Below, one piece after another: positions 1-9,355 of a DNA stretch of 64,000 nt (position 1 is its first letter; each line of letters begins with the position of its first letter). Under the pieces are notes generated by a model that was given only the letters and a program-made list of their open reading frames with translations, searched no databases and was not told the DNA's origin. This DNA is from Thalassobaculum litoreum DSM 18839 (GTDB lineage Bacteria > Pseudomonadota > Alphaproteobacteria > Thalassobaculales > Thalassobaculaceae), in assembly GCF_900102465.1 (NCBI RefSeq), contig NZ_FNBW01000001.1, positions 557 to 64,556 of the forward strand, read 5' to 3'. A program made the translations under genes and the position numbers.

Positions 1-3000
1 GTGGTGGGCGACGGCCGCAACACGGTCGATGCCGGGTCGGGCGACAACTATGTCAGCGCCGGGCGCGACAGCGACGTGATCTCCGCCGGCCGCGGCGACG
101 ACACGATCTATGGCGGCGACGGGTCCAACCGGATCGGTGCGGGCGACGGCGACAACCGGGTGACGGCGGGGTCGGGCAGCGACACGATCTCGTCGGGCTC
201 GGGCGACGACACGATCCGCGCCGGCGACGGCAGCAACGTGATCTCCGCCGGTCATGGCGAGAACCAGATCACCGCCGGCTCGGGCTCGGACACGGTCCGC
301 ACGGGCAACCACGACGACACGGTCTATGCCGGTTCCGGCAACAACGACATCGACGTGGGCAGGGGCGACAACATCGTCAGCGCCGGCTCCGGTGCGGACC
401 GGGTATCGGCCGGGAGCGGCGACGACCGCCTTGTGGTCGGCGACGGCCGCAACACGGTCGATGCCGGCGACGGCGACAACCATGTCAGCGCCGGGCGCGA
501 CAGCGACGTGATCTCCGCCGGCAGCGGCGACGACACGATCTATGCGGGCGACGGGTCCAACCAGGTCAATGCCGGGCACGGGGATAATGTCGTGTCGGCC
601 GGAAGCGGCTCGGACACGGTGTCCGCCGGGCGGGGCGACGATACGATCCGGGTCGGGGACGGCCACAACAGCGTGGCGGCGGGCGGCGGCGACGACAACG
701 TGACCGCCGGCTCCGGCCGCGACACCCTGTCGGGGGGCGCCGGCAACGATCTGCTGCGGGCGGGGAACGGCGACAACCAGGTCGACGGCGGCACCGGAAA
801 CGACACGATCAGCGCCGGTAGCGGCCGCGACGCCCTGTCCGGCGGTGCCGGCAACGACCGGATCCTGGCCGGGGACGGCAATGACACGGTGGCCGGCGGG
901 GCCGGGGCCGATACGGTGGATCTCGGCGCCGGCAACGACGTCGGCGTGTTCGACGTCGATGCCAACCGCAACACCCGAGGCTCCGACGACTACCAGGGCG
1001 GCTCCGGCCGCGACACGCTGAGGGTCGAGGTCTCCTCCGAGCGACTGGAAGGCGGTGCCGGCGACGATCTGTTCGCCCTGAAGGACCATTTCCAGGACAT
1101 CCGCGACGGTCTGGCCGATGCCGACTCCAGCCGGACGTTCGACGGGCTCGATCTGACGATCGACAGTTTCGAGAATGTGGAATTCGTCGTCGACGGCGAG
1201 GTCGCCGACCTCAACCGCGGTCCGGTCGTCACCGGCGTGCAGCCGGTCAGCCTGTCCATCGGGCAGTCCGGTGGGCTCGCCGGCGCGACCGTCGGCGGTG
1301 GACGCAACCCGGCCGATCTGGCGGTCTCCTCCGGCTCGGGCGACGCCAGCCCGGGCAGTATCGCACTGCTGTCCCAGGTCGAGGTCAGCGATTCCGACCG
1401 CGAGGACAGCATCAGCCGGGCCGAGGTCCGGGTCGAGAACCTGGGCGGGGCGGGCACGGTCACCGTCGCCACGGGCGTCGCCGGCATCACCGCTTTGGTC
1501 GTCGCCCAGGAGGACGGGAGCGTCATCGTCACCTTCGAGGGCGACGCCCCGCCCTCGCGCTATACCGAGGCGTTGCGGTCGGTGTCGCTGAGCCTGTCGG
1601 AGACCCCGTCCGGCGGCAGCGAGGCGCGGATCAGCGTGGTGGTCCAGGACGAGCACGGCGCCCGCAACGAGGCGGCGACCGCCGGACTCGACATCGCGGA
1701 CGAACGCCCGGACGCGGTCGACGGCGAGGGCGCCGACACCCTGAGCGGCGGCGCTGCCCACGACACCCTCACCGGTGGCGAAGGGAACGACAGTGTCTCT
1801 GGTGACGCCGGTGCCGATACCCTGAGTGGCGGCGAGGGTAATGACAGCGTCTCCGGCGACGCTGGCGCCGACACGTTGAGCGGTGGCGAAGGGAATGACA
1901 GTGTCTCCGGTGATGCCGGCGGCGATACGCTGAGCGGGGGCGCGGGCAACGACGGCGTCTCCGGCGACGCTGGCGCCGATACGCTGAGCGGCGGAGACGG
2001 GAATGACAGCGTCTCCGGCGACGCCGGTGCCGATACGCTCAGCGGTAGCGAAGGCAACGACAGCGTCTCCGGCGATGCCGGTGCCGATACGCTGAGCGGC
2101 GGCGCGGGCAACGACAGCGTGTCGGGCGGTGCGGGCGAGGATTCCCCGGCGGTCCGTCAGGACGGTGACGACCTGCTGATCGGCGGCAACGGATCCGACC
2201 GGCTCTATGGCGGCTCCGGCAGCGACACGCTCTCCGGCGGCGAGAACGACGACTATCTCGACGGCGGCTCCGGCGCCGACACGATGATGGGCGGCAACGG
2301 CAGGGATACCTTCGTGGCCACCGATGGCGACGTGATCGCCGATTACGGCGACCAGGACGTGGTCCGGATCAACGCCAGTGTCGGGACCGACAATGTCGCG
2401 TTGCAGTCGGACGGAACCACCACCGAGGTGAGCATCGATCTCGACGGCGACGGCGAGGGTGACGGCGCCTTCTCCATGAACGGCGATTTCGCATCGGTCT
2501 CCGCGACCAGCAATGGCGAAACCACGGACCTGAGCTTCGTCGCGGGACCGTCCGGAAACGGCAACCGATCCGGATCTGCCGGCTATCAGGACGGCGGAGC
2601 AGGCAATAACGGCGCAGGCAGTAACGAGGCTGGAGACGGTGGTGCTGACGAGGAGATCTCCCGCAGTCGGTTCTCCTCCGGCAGAGGCGGCGATCGGGGC
2701 GGGATCGTCTCAGGCGCTGCCCGTGTCGGCCCGGTATCGGAGGACACCGGCGAGCGGCTGAACGGTAGCCACGGTGACGATCTGATATCGGGTGGTAGCG
2801 GCAATGACACGCTGAACGGCGGTAACGGCAGCGACACCCTGTCCGGCGGCGCCGGCAACGACTCCCTCGACGGCAGTCATGATCGCGATGCGCTCCAGGG
2901 CGGCGAGGGCGACGACACCCTGAAGGGCGGCAACGGCAGCGACACGCTGTCCGGCGGCGCCGGTAACGACCGGCTGGAGGGCAGCCACGACGCCGACCTG

Positions 3001-3597
3001 CTCGACGGCGGGTCCGGCAACGACACCCTGTCCGGTGGCAACGGGATGGACAGCCTCGCCGGCGGCGATGGCGACGACTCCCTGGCCGGGAGCCACGATA
3101 ACGACGCGATGTCGGGCGGGGCGGGGAACGACACGCTGTCCGGTGGCAACGGGGCCGACACCCTGTCCGGCGGGGCCGGCGACGATCTGCTGGACGGCAG
3201 CCACGACAGTGATGTGCTGTCCGGCGGGGCCGGCGACGACACCCTGTCGGCGGGCAACGGCCGGGATACGGTCGCCGGCGGTGACGGCGACGACACGGTG
3301 ATCGGCGGCCATGACGACGACGTGCTCTATGGCGGTGACGGGGCCGACGAGGACGCCGCCCTGTTCGCCGAGGTCGAATCCGGCGACGCGGCCGCCCAGA
3401 GCCAGGACTGGGTCTCGCTCAGCGAGGGCGAGTCCGGCGATCAGGTCAGCGACGGTGGCGATGCCGGCGACGATAGCGGCGGCGACGGCTGGAACGACAG
3501 CGGCGACGGTGGCGACAGCGGAGGCGGCGCGGACAGCGGCGGGACTCCGGCCGGCGAGGATCTCGACGACAACATGCAGGTCGCCGGCTTCGGGTGA
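1..3597 (+). CDS. RTX (hemolysin-type calcium-binding) repeat protein, type I secretion substrate, 5' end cut by window
   Basis: Open from base 1 with no visible ribosome binding site, so the N-terminus probably lies outside the window; at least 1198 residues remain. Almost the whole protein is GGxGxDxLx-like nonapeptides that bind Ca2+ and fold as beta-rolls after export. Residues about 1-310 are degenerate DGxNxVxAG repeats. Residues about 430-570 look like an Ig/cadherin-like domain (SDSDREDSISRAEV, ending VVVQDEHGARNEA). Residues 577-714 are a near-perfect 18-residue repeat array. Residues about 765-840 (DTFVATDGDVIADYGDQD) resemble the spacer after RTX blocks in exported proteins. Residues 920-1114 are a 36-residue repeat array. 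There is no Sec signal, as expected for a type I substrate with a C-terminal signal. The exporter genes lie immediately downstream on the opposite strand, supporting this role. Specific function (adhesin, matrix or S-layer-like protein) cannot be told. Confidence 0.9.
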   Translation: MVGDGRNTVDAGSGDNYVSAGRDSDVISAGRGDDTIYGGDGSNRIGAGDGDNRVTAGSGSDTISSGSGDDTIRAGDGSNVISAGHGENQITAGSGSDTVRTGNHDDTVYAGSGNNDIDVGRGDNIVSAGSGADRVSAGSGDDRLVVGDGRNTVDAGDGDNHVSAGRDSDVISAGSGDDTIYAGDGSNQVNAGHGDNVVSAGSGSDTVSAGRGDDTIRVGDGHNSVAAGGGDDNVTAGSGRDTLSGGAGNDLLRAGNGDNQVDGGTGNDTISAGSGRDALSGGAGNDRILAGDGNDTVAGGAGADTVDLGAGNDVGVFDVDANRNTRGSDDYQGGSGRDTLRVEVSSERLEGGAGDDLFALKDHFQDIRDGLADADSSRTFDGLDLTIDSFENVEFVVDGEVADLNRGPVVTGVQPVSLSIGQSGGLAGATVGGGRNPADLAVSSGSGDASPGSIALLSQVEVSDSDREDSISRAEVRVENLGGAGTVTVATGVAGITALVVAQEDGSVIVTFEGDAPPSRYTEALRSVSLSLSETPSGGSEARISVVVQDEHGARNEAATAGLDIADERPDAVDGEGADTLSGGAAHDTLTGGEGNDSVSGDAGADTLSGGEGNDSVSGDAGADTLSGGEGNDSVSGDAGGDTLSGGAGNDGVSGDAGADTLSGGDGNDSVSGDAGADTLSGSEGNDSVSGDAGADTLSGGAGNDSVSGGAGEDSPAVRQDGDDLLIGGNGSDRLYGGSGSDTLSGGENDDYLDGGSGADTMMGGNGRDTFVATDGDVIADYGDQDVVRINASVGTDNVALQSDGTTTEVSIDLDGDGEGDGAFSMNGDFASVSATSNGETTDLSFVAGPSGNGNRSGSAGYQDGGAGNNGAGSNEAGDGGADEEISRSRFSSGRGGDRGGIVSGAARVGPVSEDTGERLNGSHGDDLISGGSGNDTLNGGNGSDTLSGGAGNDSLDGSHDRDALQGGEGDDTLKGGNGSDTLSGGAGNDRLEGSHDADLLDGGSGNDTLSGGNGMDSLAGGDGDDSLAGSHDNDAMSGGAGNDTLSGGNGADTLSGGAGDDLLDGSHDSDVLSGGAGDDTLSAGNGRDTVAGGDGDDTVIGGHDDDVLYGGDGADEDAALFAEVESGDAAAQSQDWVSLSEGESGDQVSDGGDAGDDSGGDGWNDSGDGGDSGGGADSGGTPAGEDLDDNMQVAGFG
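1729..2142 (+). repeat. 18-residue (54-bp) tandem repeat array inside the RTX protein
   Basis: About seven tandem copies of an 18-residue unit of the type GADTLSGGEGNDSVSGDA, each made of two RTX nonapeptides. Copies differ by only one to three residues, but codons vary, so the repeat is kept at protein level while the DNA has partly diverged. Confidence 0.85.
2758..3340 (+). repeat. 36-residue (108-bp) repeat array with GSHD motif inside the RTX protein
   Basis: Five full copies and one partial copy of a 36-residue unit beginning L-x-GSHxxD and followed by three GGxGxDxL nonapeptides. The recurring histidine-containing GSHD block replaces one ordinary nonapeptide per unit, which distinguishes this array from the 18-residue array upstream. 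Confidence 0.8.
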
Positions 3598-3794
3598 GGC
3601 GGCGCGCCCTATCCCATTCGCCGGTTTCCCGGCCTCACGCCAGAATCGAGACGTCGGCTTTGTGGAGCGTTTCCGGATCGATCGGACCGGTTCCGCAGGG
3701 CATCGTCTTCGGCCCCGGCGCAAGGCCGGGCAGGCGGATGGATGGGTAGGGATCGTAGCGGGAAGACGCCGGAAGCACCGGCGCCGCCGTCCCC

Positions 3795-5153
3795 TCAGCG
3801 CTCCGTGAAGCCGACCTGGAAGGCGCGGGTGATCGGCTTGGCGAGGTAGTCCAGCAGGGTCCGGTCCGAGGTGCGGATATCCGCCTGCACGATCATGCCC
3901 GGCAGGATCATGTGCTTGCCCGGCTCCTCGCCGAAATGGTTGTGCTCCAGCCGGATCACCACATTGTAGAAGCTGCCTCCGTTGTTCGTGGTCACCGTGG
4001 TCGGCGAGATCCGTTCCACCTTGCCCGGCATGCCGCCGAACTGGGCGAAGTCATAGGCCGTCACCCGCACCGTGGCCTCCTGGCCGGGGGCGACGAAGGC
4101 CACGTCCTTCGGGTTCAGCAGCACTTCCGCCACATAGTCGTCCTCGATCGGCACGATCTGGGCGACCGCCGCGCCCGGGGCCACCACCGAGCCGGAGGAG
4201 GTGAAGACGAGCTCCTGGACCACGCCGCGGATCGGCGAGGTGATGTCGAGCCGGGCGAAGCGGTCCTCGAACCGGCTGATCGACTCCTTCACCTCGGCGC
4301 GCTCGGATGAAATGGTGGTGATCTCGGTCAGGGCCTGGCTGTCGTCGGTGCTCTCGAACGACACCCGCCGCGCCTCGATCTCGGCGATCTCCTGGCGGTT
4401 GCGGGAGATCAGCCCCTCGAGCTGCACGAGCTGGCCGCGGGTGCGGTTCAGGTCGCGCAGCACGTCGAGATAGGTGAAGCGCCGGGTCAGCCCCTTGTCG
4501 AGCAGCTCCTTGCGCAGCCGCTCCTCCTCCTCGATCAGCTTGATGCTGTCCTCGATGGTCGTGCGCTGGGACAGCAGGGTGGCCAGCTGGATGTTCTGGT
4601 CCTTGAGCTGTTCCTCGAACAGCTGCATACGGTCCCTGCGGGTCGCCCGGCTGGCGGCCAGCAGCTCGCTCTGCTCGTTGGCCAGTTCCGGATAGGAGTC
4701 CCGCCAGGGGGAGAAATCGGGCTCGCGGTCCTGGATCTGGGCGTAGAGCCGCTCCAGCCGGGCCGCCAGCGACGCCTCGCGGGTGCGCAGCTGCCGCAGT
4801 TCCGAGCCGGCGCCGGTGCCGCTCATCCGTATGACGGTCTGGCCGGGCTCGACGATGTCGCCGGGTCGGACCAGCACCTGCTCGACGATGCCGCCCTCCA
4901 GATGCTGCAGCACGGTCACGTTGGACGACGGGATCACCGAGCCGTCGGCCCGCGCCACCTGGTCGAGCCGGGCGGTCGCCGCCCAGGCGACCGCGCCGGC
5001 CACGGCGAAGGCCATCAGCAGGATGGTCAGCCGGATCAGCCGGGGCGAGCTGCTCTCCTCCAGGTGGATCGACTGGGCGAGATAGGAGGTGCGGCGCACC
5101 GCCGGCGTGCCGGCGGATCGCCCGGGACGGGGGGAGACGGTGAGGTTGCTCAT
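3795..5153 (-). CDS. HlyD-family type I secretion periplasmic adaptor (membrane fusion protein)
   Basis: 452 residues, the usual length of HlyD/PrtE adaptors. It has a short cytoplasmic N-terminus, one membrane helix at about residues 40-60 (LTILLMAFAVAGAVAWAA), a biotinyl-lipoyl-like segment (VLQHLEGGIVEQVLVRPGD), a long coiled coil at about 120-300, then a second lipoyl half and a C-terminal beta-barrel ending with the typical PGMIVQADI segment. It should bridge the inner-membrane ABC exporter to a TolC-type channel; no TolC gene is in the window. Its start overlaps the stop of the ABC gene upstream by 4 bp (ATGA), so it is the third gene of a three-gene operon reading toward the RTX gene, with which it converges. 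Confidence 0.93.
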   Translation of the reverse strand: MSNLTVSPRPGRSAGTPAVRRTSYLAQSIHLEESSSPRLIRLTILLMAFAVAGAVAWAATARLDQVARADGSVIPSSNVTVLQHLEGGIVEQVLVRPGDIVEPGQTVIRMSGTGAGSELRQLRTREASLAARLERLYAQIQDREPDFSPWRDSYPELANEQSELLAASRATRRDRMQLFEEQLKDQNIQLATLLSQRTTIEDSIKLIEEEERLRKELLDKGLTRRFTYLDVLRDLNRTRGQLVQLEGLISRNRQEIAEIEARRVSFESTDDSQALTEITTISSERAEVKESISRFEDRFARLDITSPIRGVVQELVFTSSGSVVAPGAAVAQIVPIEDDYVAEVLLNPKDVAFVAPGQEATVRVTAYDFAQFGGMPGKVERISPTTVTTNNGGSFYNVVIRLEHNHFGEEPGKHMILPGMIVQADIRTSDRTLLDYLAKPITRAFQVGFTER

Positions 5154-7285
5154 GGGTTCTGGATCCCGGAGATCGACAAGGAGTCGCGCTTGGCCTCGGT
5201 GAGGCGGCCCTGGTTGAGTTCGAAGACACGGTCGGCGAGGCGCATCGCGCTCGGCCGGTGCGTCACGAAGAAGATGGTGCGGTGGCCCTTGAGCGACTGC
5301 AGCTCCTGGGTCAGCGCGACGTCGCCGATGCCGTCCAGGTTCTGGGCCGGCTCGTCCAGCAGCATGACCGGACTGTCCTTGAGCCAGATCCTGGCGAGCG
5401 ACAGCTTCTGGCGGAAGCTTTCAGACAGGCTGACGCTCTTCTCGTCGCCGATCACGGTCTCGAATCCCTCGGGCAGTGCCTCGACCTCGTCGAGTGCCCC
5501 GGCCCGGTCGCAGGCGTCGCGCAGCGACTGGAACGGCGCGTCGGGGCGGGCGAGACGCAGGTTCTGGGCGATCGTGCCGTGGAACAGGTCGGTGGTCTGG
5601 GACAGGTAGCCGACATTACGGCGGTGCTCGACCGGCCCCAGGTGGCGCATCTCCACCCCGCCGAAGAAGATCGTGCCGGCCTGCGGGCGCAGCAGCCCGG
5701 CCATGACCTTGAGCAGGGTCGACTTGCCGGATCCGCTCGGTCCGATCAGCGCGACCATCTCACCCGGTTTCACGTCCAGCGAGACGGCGAGCAGGGCCGG
5801 GTCGGTCTCCTGGTTGTAGCGCACCGACAGCCGGCGCACGGCGATGTTGGAGGTGAAACGGTGGTCGGCCACCCGGGCGTCGGTCGTCGTGTCCTCCGAC
5901 TTGGCCCGCATCAGCCGGTCGACCTGGGCGATGGTGCCGCGCATCTGCACCAGGCGGGGAAGGCTCTGGCAGCCGACCTGGGCCGGGACCAGGATGCGCC
6001 ACACCAGGGCCATGGAGGCAACCAGCGCGCCGGTGGTCATGCGCTGGTCGATGACGGCCTCGGCGCCGAAGAACAGGGTCATCAGCCCGGTCGCCATCAG
6101 CACCCCGTGCAGCAGCGACTGCAGCACCGTGTTCAGTCGGGACACGCGGTTGCGCTCCAGGGCGGTGCGGGCGGAGAGCGGTCGCAGGCGGTCCATGAAG
6201 GCGGCGCCCATCACCGTGGCGCGGATGCCGCGCTGCTTGGAGATCACCTCGGTCGCCACTTGGTCGCGCGCCGCCCGGGCGGCCGCCGCGTCGCGCTCGG
6301 CCCGCTGGATCGACGGCACGAACAGGGCGCCGAGCAGGCCGATGGCGACCAGGCCCAGCAGCGGCACCAGGACGATCGGCTGGGCGATCAGCGCGATGAC
6401 CAGGATCGAGGTGAGGATCAGCGGCACCTCCAGGAGCAGGGTCATGACCGGCGAGTTCATGACGTCCCGCAGGCCCTGGAAGCCGCGGAACCGCGCGAGC
6501 TGGGAGCCGAGCGTGTTGCCCTCCGTCCCGCTCGGCGGCAGCGAGAGGATCTTGCGGAACGCCTCGGTCGACAGCAGGAAGTCGATGCGTCCGGCCACAT
6601 GGGCGACCGAGGCGCCGCGGATCTGGCGCAGGCAGAAATCGACGAACAGGGCGAGTGCCACCCCCGGCAGCAGCCAGTAAAGGCTGGTGGGCGAGGCGGC
6701 CGGGATGACGCTGTCATACACGGTCATCACAAAGATCGGCACGATCACCCCGAATACGGAGCCGATCACGCTGGTGATCGCGACCATGGCGATCTCGCGG
6801 CGGAAGCGGCGGAACAGCACGCCGACGAAGGAGGTGTCCGGCTCCGCCGCGTCGTCCTCGTGCTGGTCTCGGGCGAAGGTGTAGTAGTAGCCGATCACCT
6901 TGGAGGCCCGGAACCGAACCACCTCGCGGCTGCGGCTGTCGAAGGCTGTGACCTCGCCGCCGCTGCGGGTGAGGATCACCAGGGGCACGCCGGTCTCCGA
7001 CACGAACAGGCAGGGCGTCAGACGCGCATCGATGTCGGAGGCCCGGCCCTTGTGCCGCACGCTGACATAGCCGAGTTCGGCCAGCACGTTGCGGAAGTCG
7101 ATCAGGTCGATGCGCTCGGCCACGTGGGGCAGCGCGCGCAGCAGCTTGTCCGGATCCGGCACCCAGCCCAGCGCGGTCAGCAGCGGCATCAGGCAGGACG
7201 CGAAGTCGGAGGCGAGCTCGAAGCGGCCCATCTCCTCCTGGCGCAGGGCATCGGCCAGCCCGTCGCGGACCGTCATGGTGCTCAT
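5150..7285 (-). CDS. Type I secretion ABC exporter with C39-like domain and intact Walker motifs
   Basis: 711 residues from the ATG at 7285; the open frame extends to 8125, but that extension only shadows the upstream gene. Residues about 25-140 resemble the non-catalytic C39-like domain of HlyB/LapB exporters. The membrane domain spans about 160-445 and the ATPase domain 475-700. Walker A is GPSGSGKST (515-523), Walker B MLLDEP (641-646), and the H-loop histidine is H676 in VTHRP. The signature motif is degenerate: SLSESF at about 619-624 instead of LSGGQ. The start overlaps the stop of the preceding ABC gene by 4 bp and the stop overlaps the HlyD start, so translation is probably coupled. 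It probably forms a heterodimer with the preceding subunit and exports the RTX protein. Confidence 0.93.
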   Translation of the reverse strand: MSTMTVRDGLADALRQEEMGRFELASDFASCLMPLLTALGWVPDPDKLLRALPHVAERIDLIDFRNVLAELGYVSVRHKGRASDIDARLTPCLFVSETGVPLVILTRSGGEVTAFDSRSREVVRFRASKVIGYYYTFARDQHEDDAAEPDTSFVGVLFRRFRREIAMVAITSVIGSVFGVIVPIFVMTVYDSVIPAASPTSLYWLLPGVALALFVDFCLRQIRGASVAHVAGRIDFLLSTEAFRKILSLPPSGTEGNTLGSQLARFRGFQGLRDVMNSPVMTLLLEVPLILTSILVIALIAQPIVLVPLLGLVAIGLLGALFVPSIQRAERDAAAARAARDQVATEVISKQRGIRATVMGAAFMDRLRPLSARTALERNRVSRLNTVLQSLLHGVLMATGLMTLFFGAEAVIDQRMTTGALVASMALVWRILVPAQVGCQSLPRLVQMRGTIAQVDRLMRAKSEDTTTDARVADHRFTSNIAVRRLSVRYNQETDPALLAVSLDVKPGEMVALIGPSGSGKSTLLKVMAGLLRPQAGTIFFGGVEMRHLGPVEHRRNVGYLSQTTDLFHGTIAQNLRLARPDAPFQSLRDACDRAGALDEVEALPEGFETVIGDEKSVSLSESFRQKLSLARIWLKDSPVMLLDEPAQNLDGIGDVALTQELQSLKGHRTIFFVTHRPSAMRLADRVFELNQGRLTEAKRDSLSISGIQNP

Positions 7286-9012
7286 TGCGCGGCACCTCCC
7301 GCGCCGACGACCCGCAGCTCGGCGTGAACCTCGACCGCCGGCGCGTCGTCGCCTGCGCCGTCCGCCACCTCGTCTGACCCGATGGTGATCTCGCGATGGG
7401 CCAGCGCCTGGAAGGACGGGCGCGGCGTGACCAGCAGGATGGTGGTGCTGGTCTGCCGGCGGGCCAGGGCCGCGCGGAGGCGGTCGTCGGCGTCGCGGTC
7501 CAGGTTGGAGTTGCACTCGTCCATCAGGACGATGTCCGGCAGCCGGGCCAGGGCCCGGACAATGGGGATCTGCTGGCGGATCGAGGCCGGCAGGGTATCG
7601 CCGGCGCCGGCCCGGACCTCGGTCTGGAAGCCCATGGGCAGCTTCGACACGGCCTCGGTCAGCCCCAGTTCCTCGGCCACGTCCTCGACCTCGGCGATGT
7701 GCTCCGGCGACGGGTCGAAACCGGTGATGTTGTCGAAGATCGTCCCCTCGAACAGGGCCGGGTTGGGGCCGAGATAGGCGATGCGCGAGCGCAGCCACTC
7801 GTCGTCGAACGCTTCGGCCTCGACATTGTCGTAGAGCACGGTGCCCCGGTCCGGCAGCAGGATGTGACCGGCGAGAGCCAGCAGGGTGGACCTGCCGCCC
7901 CAGTTGCCGCGCGTCGAGATCAGCACGGTCTCCGCCGGCTCGACCGCCAGGGACAGGTTCTCGAACACCGTCCGGCCATTGGAATAGCTGAAGGTGACGT
8001 CGCGGAACTCGATGGCGCCGTGCAGGGAGTCCCGCACGATGCCGCCGCCGCTGGCGATAGTCGGCATGGCGGCCAGTTCCCTGATGCGCTGCTTGGCGAT
8101 GCGCACCGACTGGTATTGGCTCCACAGCATGGAGGCACGGTTGAGCGGCTGCAGGGCGCGCCCGGTCAGCAGCATGCAGGCGGCGATCCCGCCGATGGTC
8201 ATGCCGCCGTTGATCACGGCGAGGCTGCCGGCGGCGACGATGGAGATCTGGGCGGCCTGGGTCACTAGGTTGGTCAGCGCCTGGGCCGAGATGCTGCCCT
8301 GGATCAGATTGGCCGTAATCGTGGCGCTCGACTCCATCACCCGCTCGTAGCGCCGCTTCATCAGCGGCTCCATGGCGTAGGACTTGATGGTGGAGATGCC
8401 GCTCAGAACCTCCGTCAGGAAGTTCGACTGGGCGGAATTGTTCGCCTGGCGCGCCTCCATCCGGCTGCGCACGCTCAGCCCGCTGACGATCGCGGCGATC
8501 GCGGTGAATCCCACGAAGGCCAGCAGCACGAAGCCCAGCGGCCCGCCGATCAGGAAGACCAGCGCGACGAACAGCACGAAGAACGGGAAGTCGACCAGGA
8601 GCTGCGGCAGGTAGCCGGCCCGGGATTCGCGGATCGCGTCGATCGCCCCCAGCCGCTCCAGATGTACGGCGGTCGATTCCGCCTGGAAGCTGCGCGGGTC
8701 GGCGGCGAACACCTTCTCCATGACGCCGAGGAAGGCCCGGTGGCTGTAGCGCGCCGCCCGGTGGCTGACGATGGCGCCGCGGGCGATGCGGATGATCACG
8801 TCGATCGCCAACGCCGCCAGTACGCCGGCGGTCAGCAGGCCGAGCGTATACTCGGATGCGTTCGGCAGCACCCGGTCATAGATGATCAGGATGGCGATCG
8901 GCAGGCCCGTAGCCATCAGGTTCGAGATCAGAGAGGCCAGCACGATCGACGGAGTCGCCGCGCTTGGGATGTTCTCTATGTCCTTCGCGAAGCTGCCCGC
9001 CTCTGCGTCCAT
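7282..9012 (-). CDS. Type I secretion ABC exporter subunit with degenerate ATPase site
   Basis: 576 residues from the ATG at 9012, chosen because GTGGGGGACG lies upstream; a start at 9057 adds 15 residues but lacks a convincing ribosome binding site. Residues about 20-300 form a six-helix exporter membrane domain and 330-545 an ABC domain. The ABC motifs are badly eroded. Where GxxGxGKST is expected there is RGNWGGRST (368-376), so the Walker lysine is arginine. The signature is TLPASI (473-478). The Q-loop glutamine and the H-loop histidine (P530) are lost. Only the Walker B DE (498-499) remains. It likely acts as the non-hydrolysing partner of the 711-residue subunit. It is the first gene of the export operon. 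Confidence 0.9.
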   Translation of the reverse strand: MDAEAGSFAKDIENIPSAATPSIVLASLISNLMATGLPIAILIIYDRVLPNASEYTLGLLTAGVLAALAIDVIIRIARGAIVSHRAARYSHRAFLGVMEKVFAADPRSFQAESTAVHLERLGAIDAIRESRAGYLPQLLVDFPFFVLFVALVFLIGGPLGFVLLAFVGFTAIAAIVSGLSVRSRMEARQANNSAQSNFLTEVLSGISTIKSYAMEPLMKRRYERVMESSATITANLIQGSISAQALTNLVTQAAQISIVAAGSLAVINGGMTIGGIAACMLLTGRALQPLNRASMLWSQYQSVRIAKQRIRELAAMPTIASGGGIVRDSLHGAIEFRDVTFSYSNGRTVFENLSLAVEPAETVLISTRGNWGGRSTLLALAGHILLPDRGTVLYDNVEAEAFDDEWLRSRIAYLGPNPALFEGTIFDNITGFDPSPEHIAEVEDVAEELGLTEAVSKLPMGFQTEVRAGAGDTLPASIRQQIPIVRALARLPDIVLMDECNSNLDRDADDRLRAALARRQTSTTILLVTPRPSFQALAHREITIGSDEVADGAGDDAPAVEVHAELRVVGAGGAAQ

Positions 9013-9355
9013 TGTAGTGTTCCAACGTCCCCCACCAGTGCCGAAGTCATACCGCAAATCAAAGAGAATTGAACTAATTCTTATGGAATTACCCTCGTCT
9101 GGTTGGGTGTATTCGTTTCTGGTCTCCGTTGTCGCTCACCGTTGCCGGCTCGGGGCGAGAGCCGGTCCCGCGGATATCGATTCGCCGGCGGGCGGCCCGA
9201 CTTGACGGGCAGATCACCGGCAGCGACGTATGGGTAGCGGGGTGATCCGCTACGACTGGGGTGCGCCGGGTATTCGGACGCTATATATTGCGGCCAGGAT
9301 CGGTCGGCGGCCCGCCGGTCCGGTGACGGGTGGGGTCGCGCGAGGGAATGCGGAT
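9013..9355. promoter_or_regulatory. Divergent intergenic region (343 bp) between exporter operon and ThyX-like gene
   Basis: Contains a locally AT-richer stretch at about 9055-9120 that probably holds promoters for the two divergent units. I could not assign specific -35/-10 hexamers, an EcfG-type site, a terminator or a small gene. An open frame begins at 9230 in frame with the ThyX-like gene, but its first 42 codons look non-coding. Confidence 0.4.

Noticed and set aside
1729-3340. Regular direct repeats resembling a CRISPR array
   Set aside because: Repeats are in frame, without unique spacers of constant length, and encode RTX nonapeptides. No cas genes are near.
2710-3723. 337-residue minus-strand open frame across the RTX repeats
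   Set aside because: It is antisense to the 36-residue repeat array; its Val/Ala/Gln-rich repeats mirror the RTX codons. No ribosome binding site or domain was seen.
3598-3794. Terminator between the convergent RTX and HlyD genes
   Set aside because: Only a 6-bp stem (cccggc/gccggg at 3714-3730) without a T-run was found; too weak to call.
7286-8125. 280-residue N-terminal extension of the 711-residue ABC exporter frame
   Set aside because: The segment is Arg/Pro-rich and lies in another frame of the upstream ABC gene. The ATGA overlap at 7282-7285 gives the natural start.
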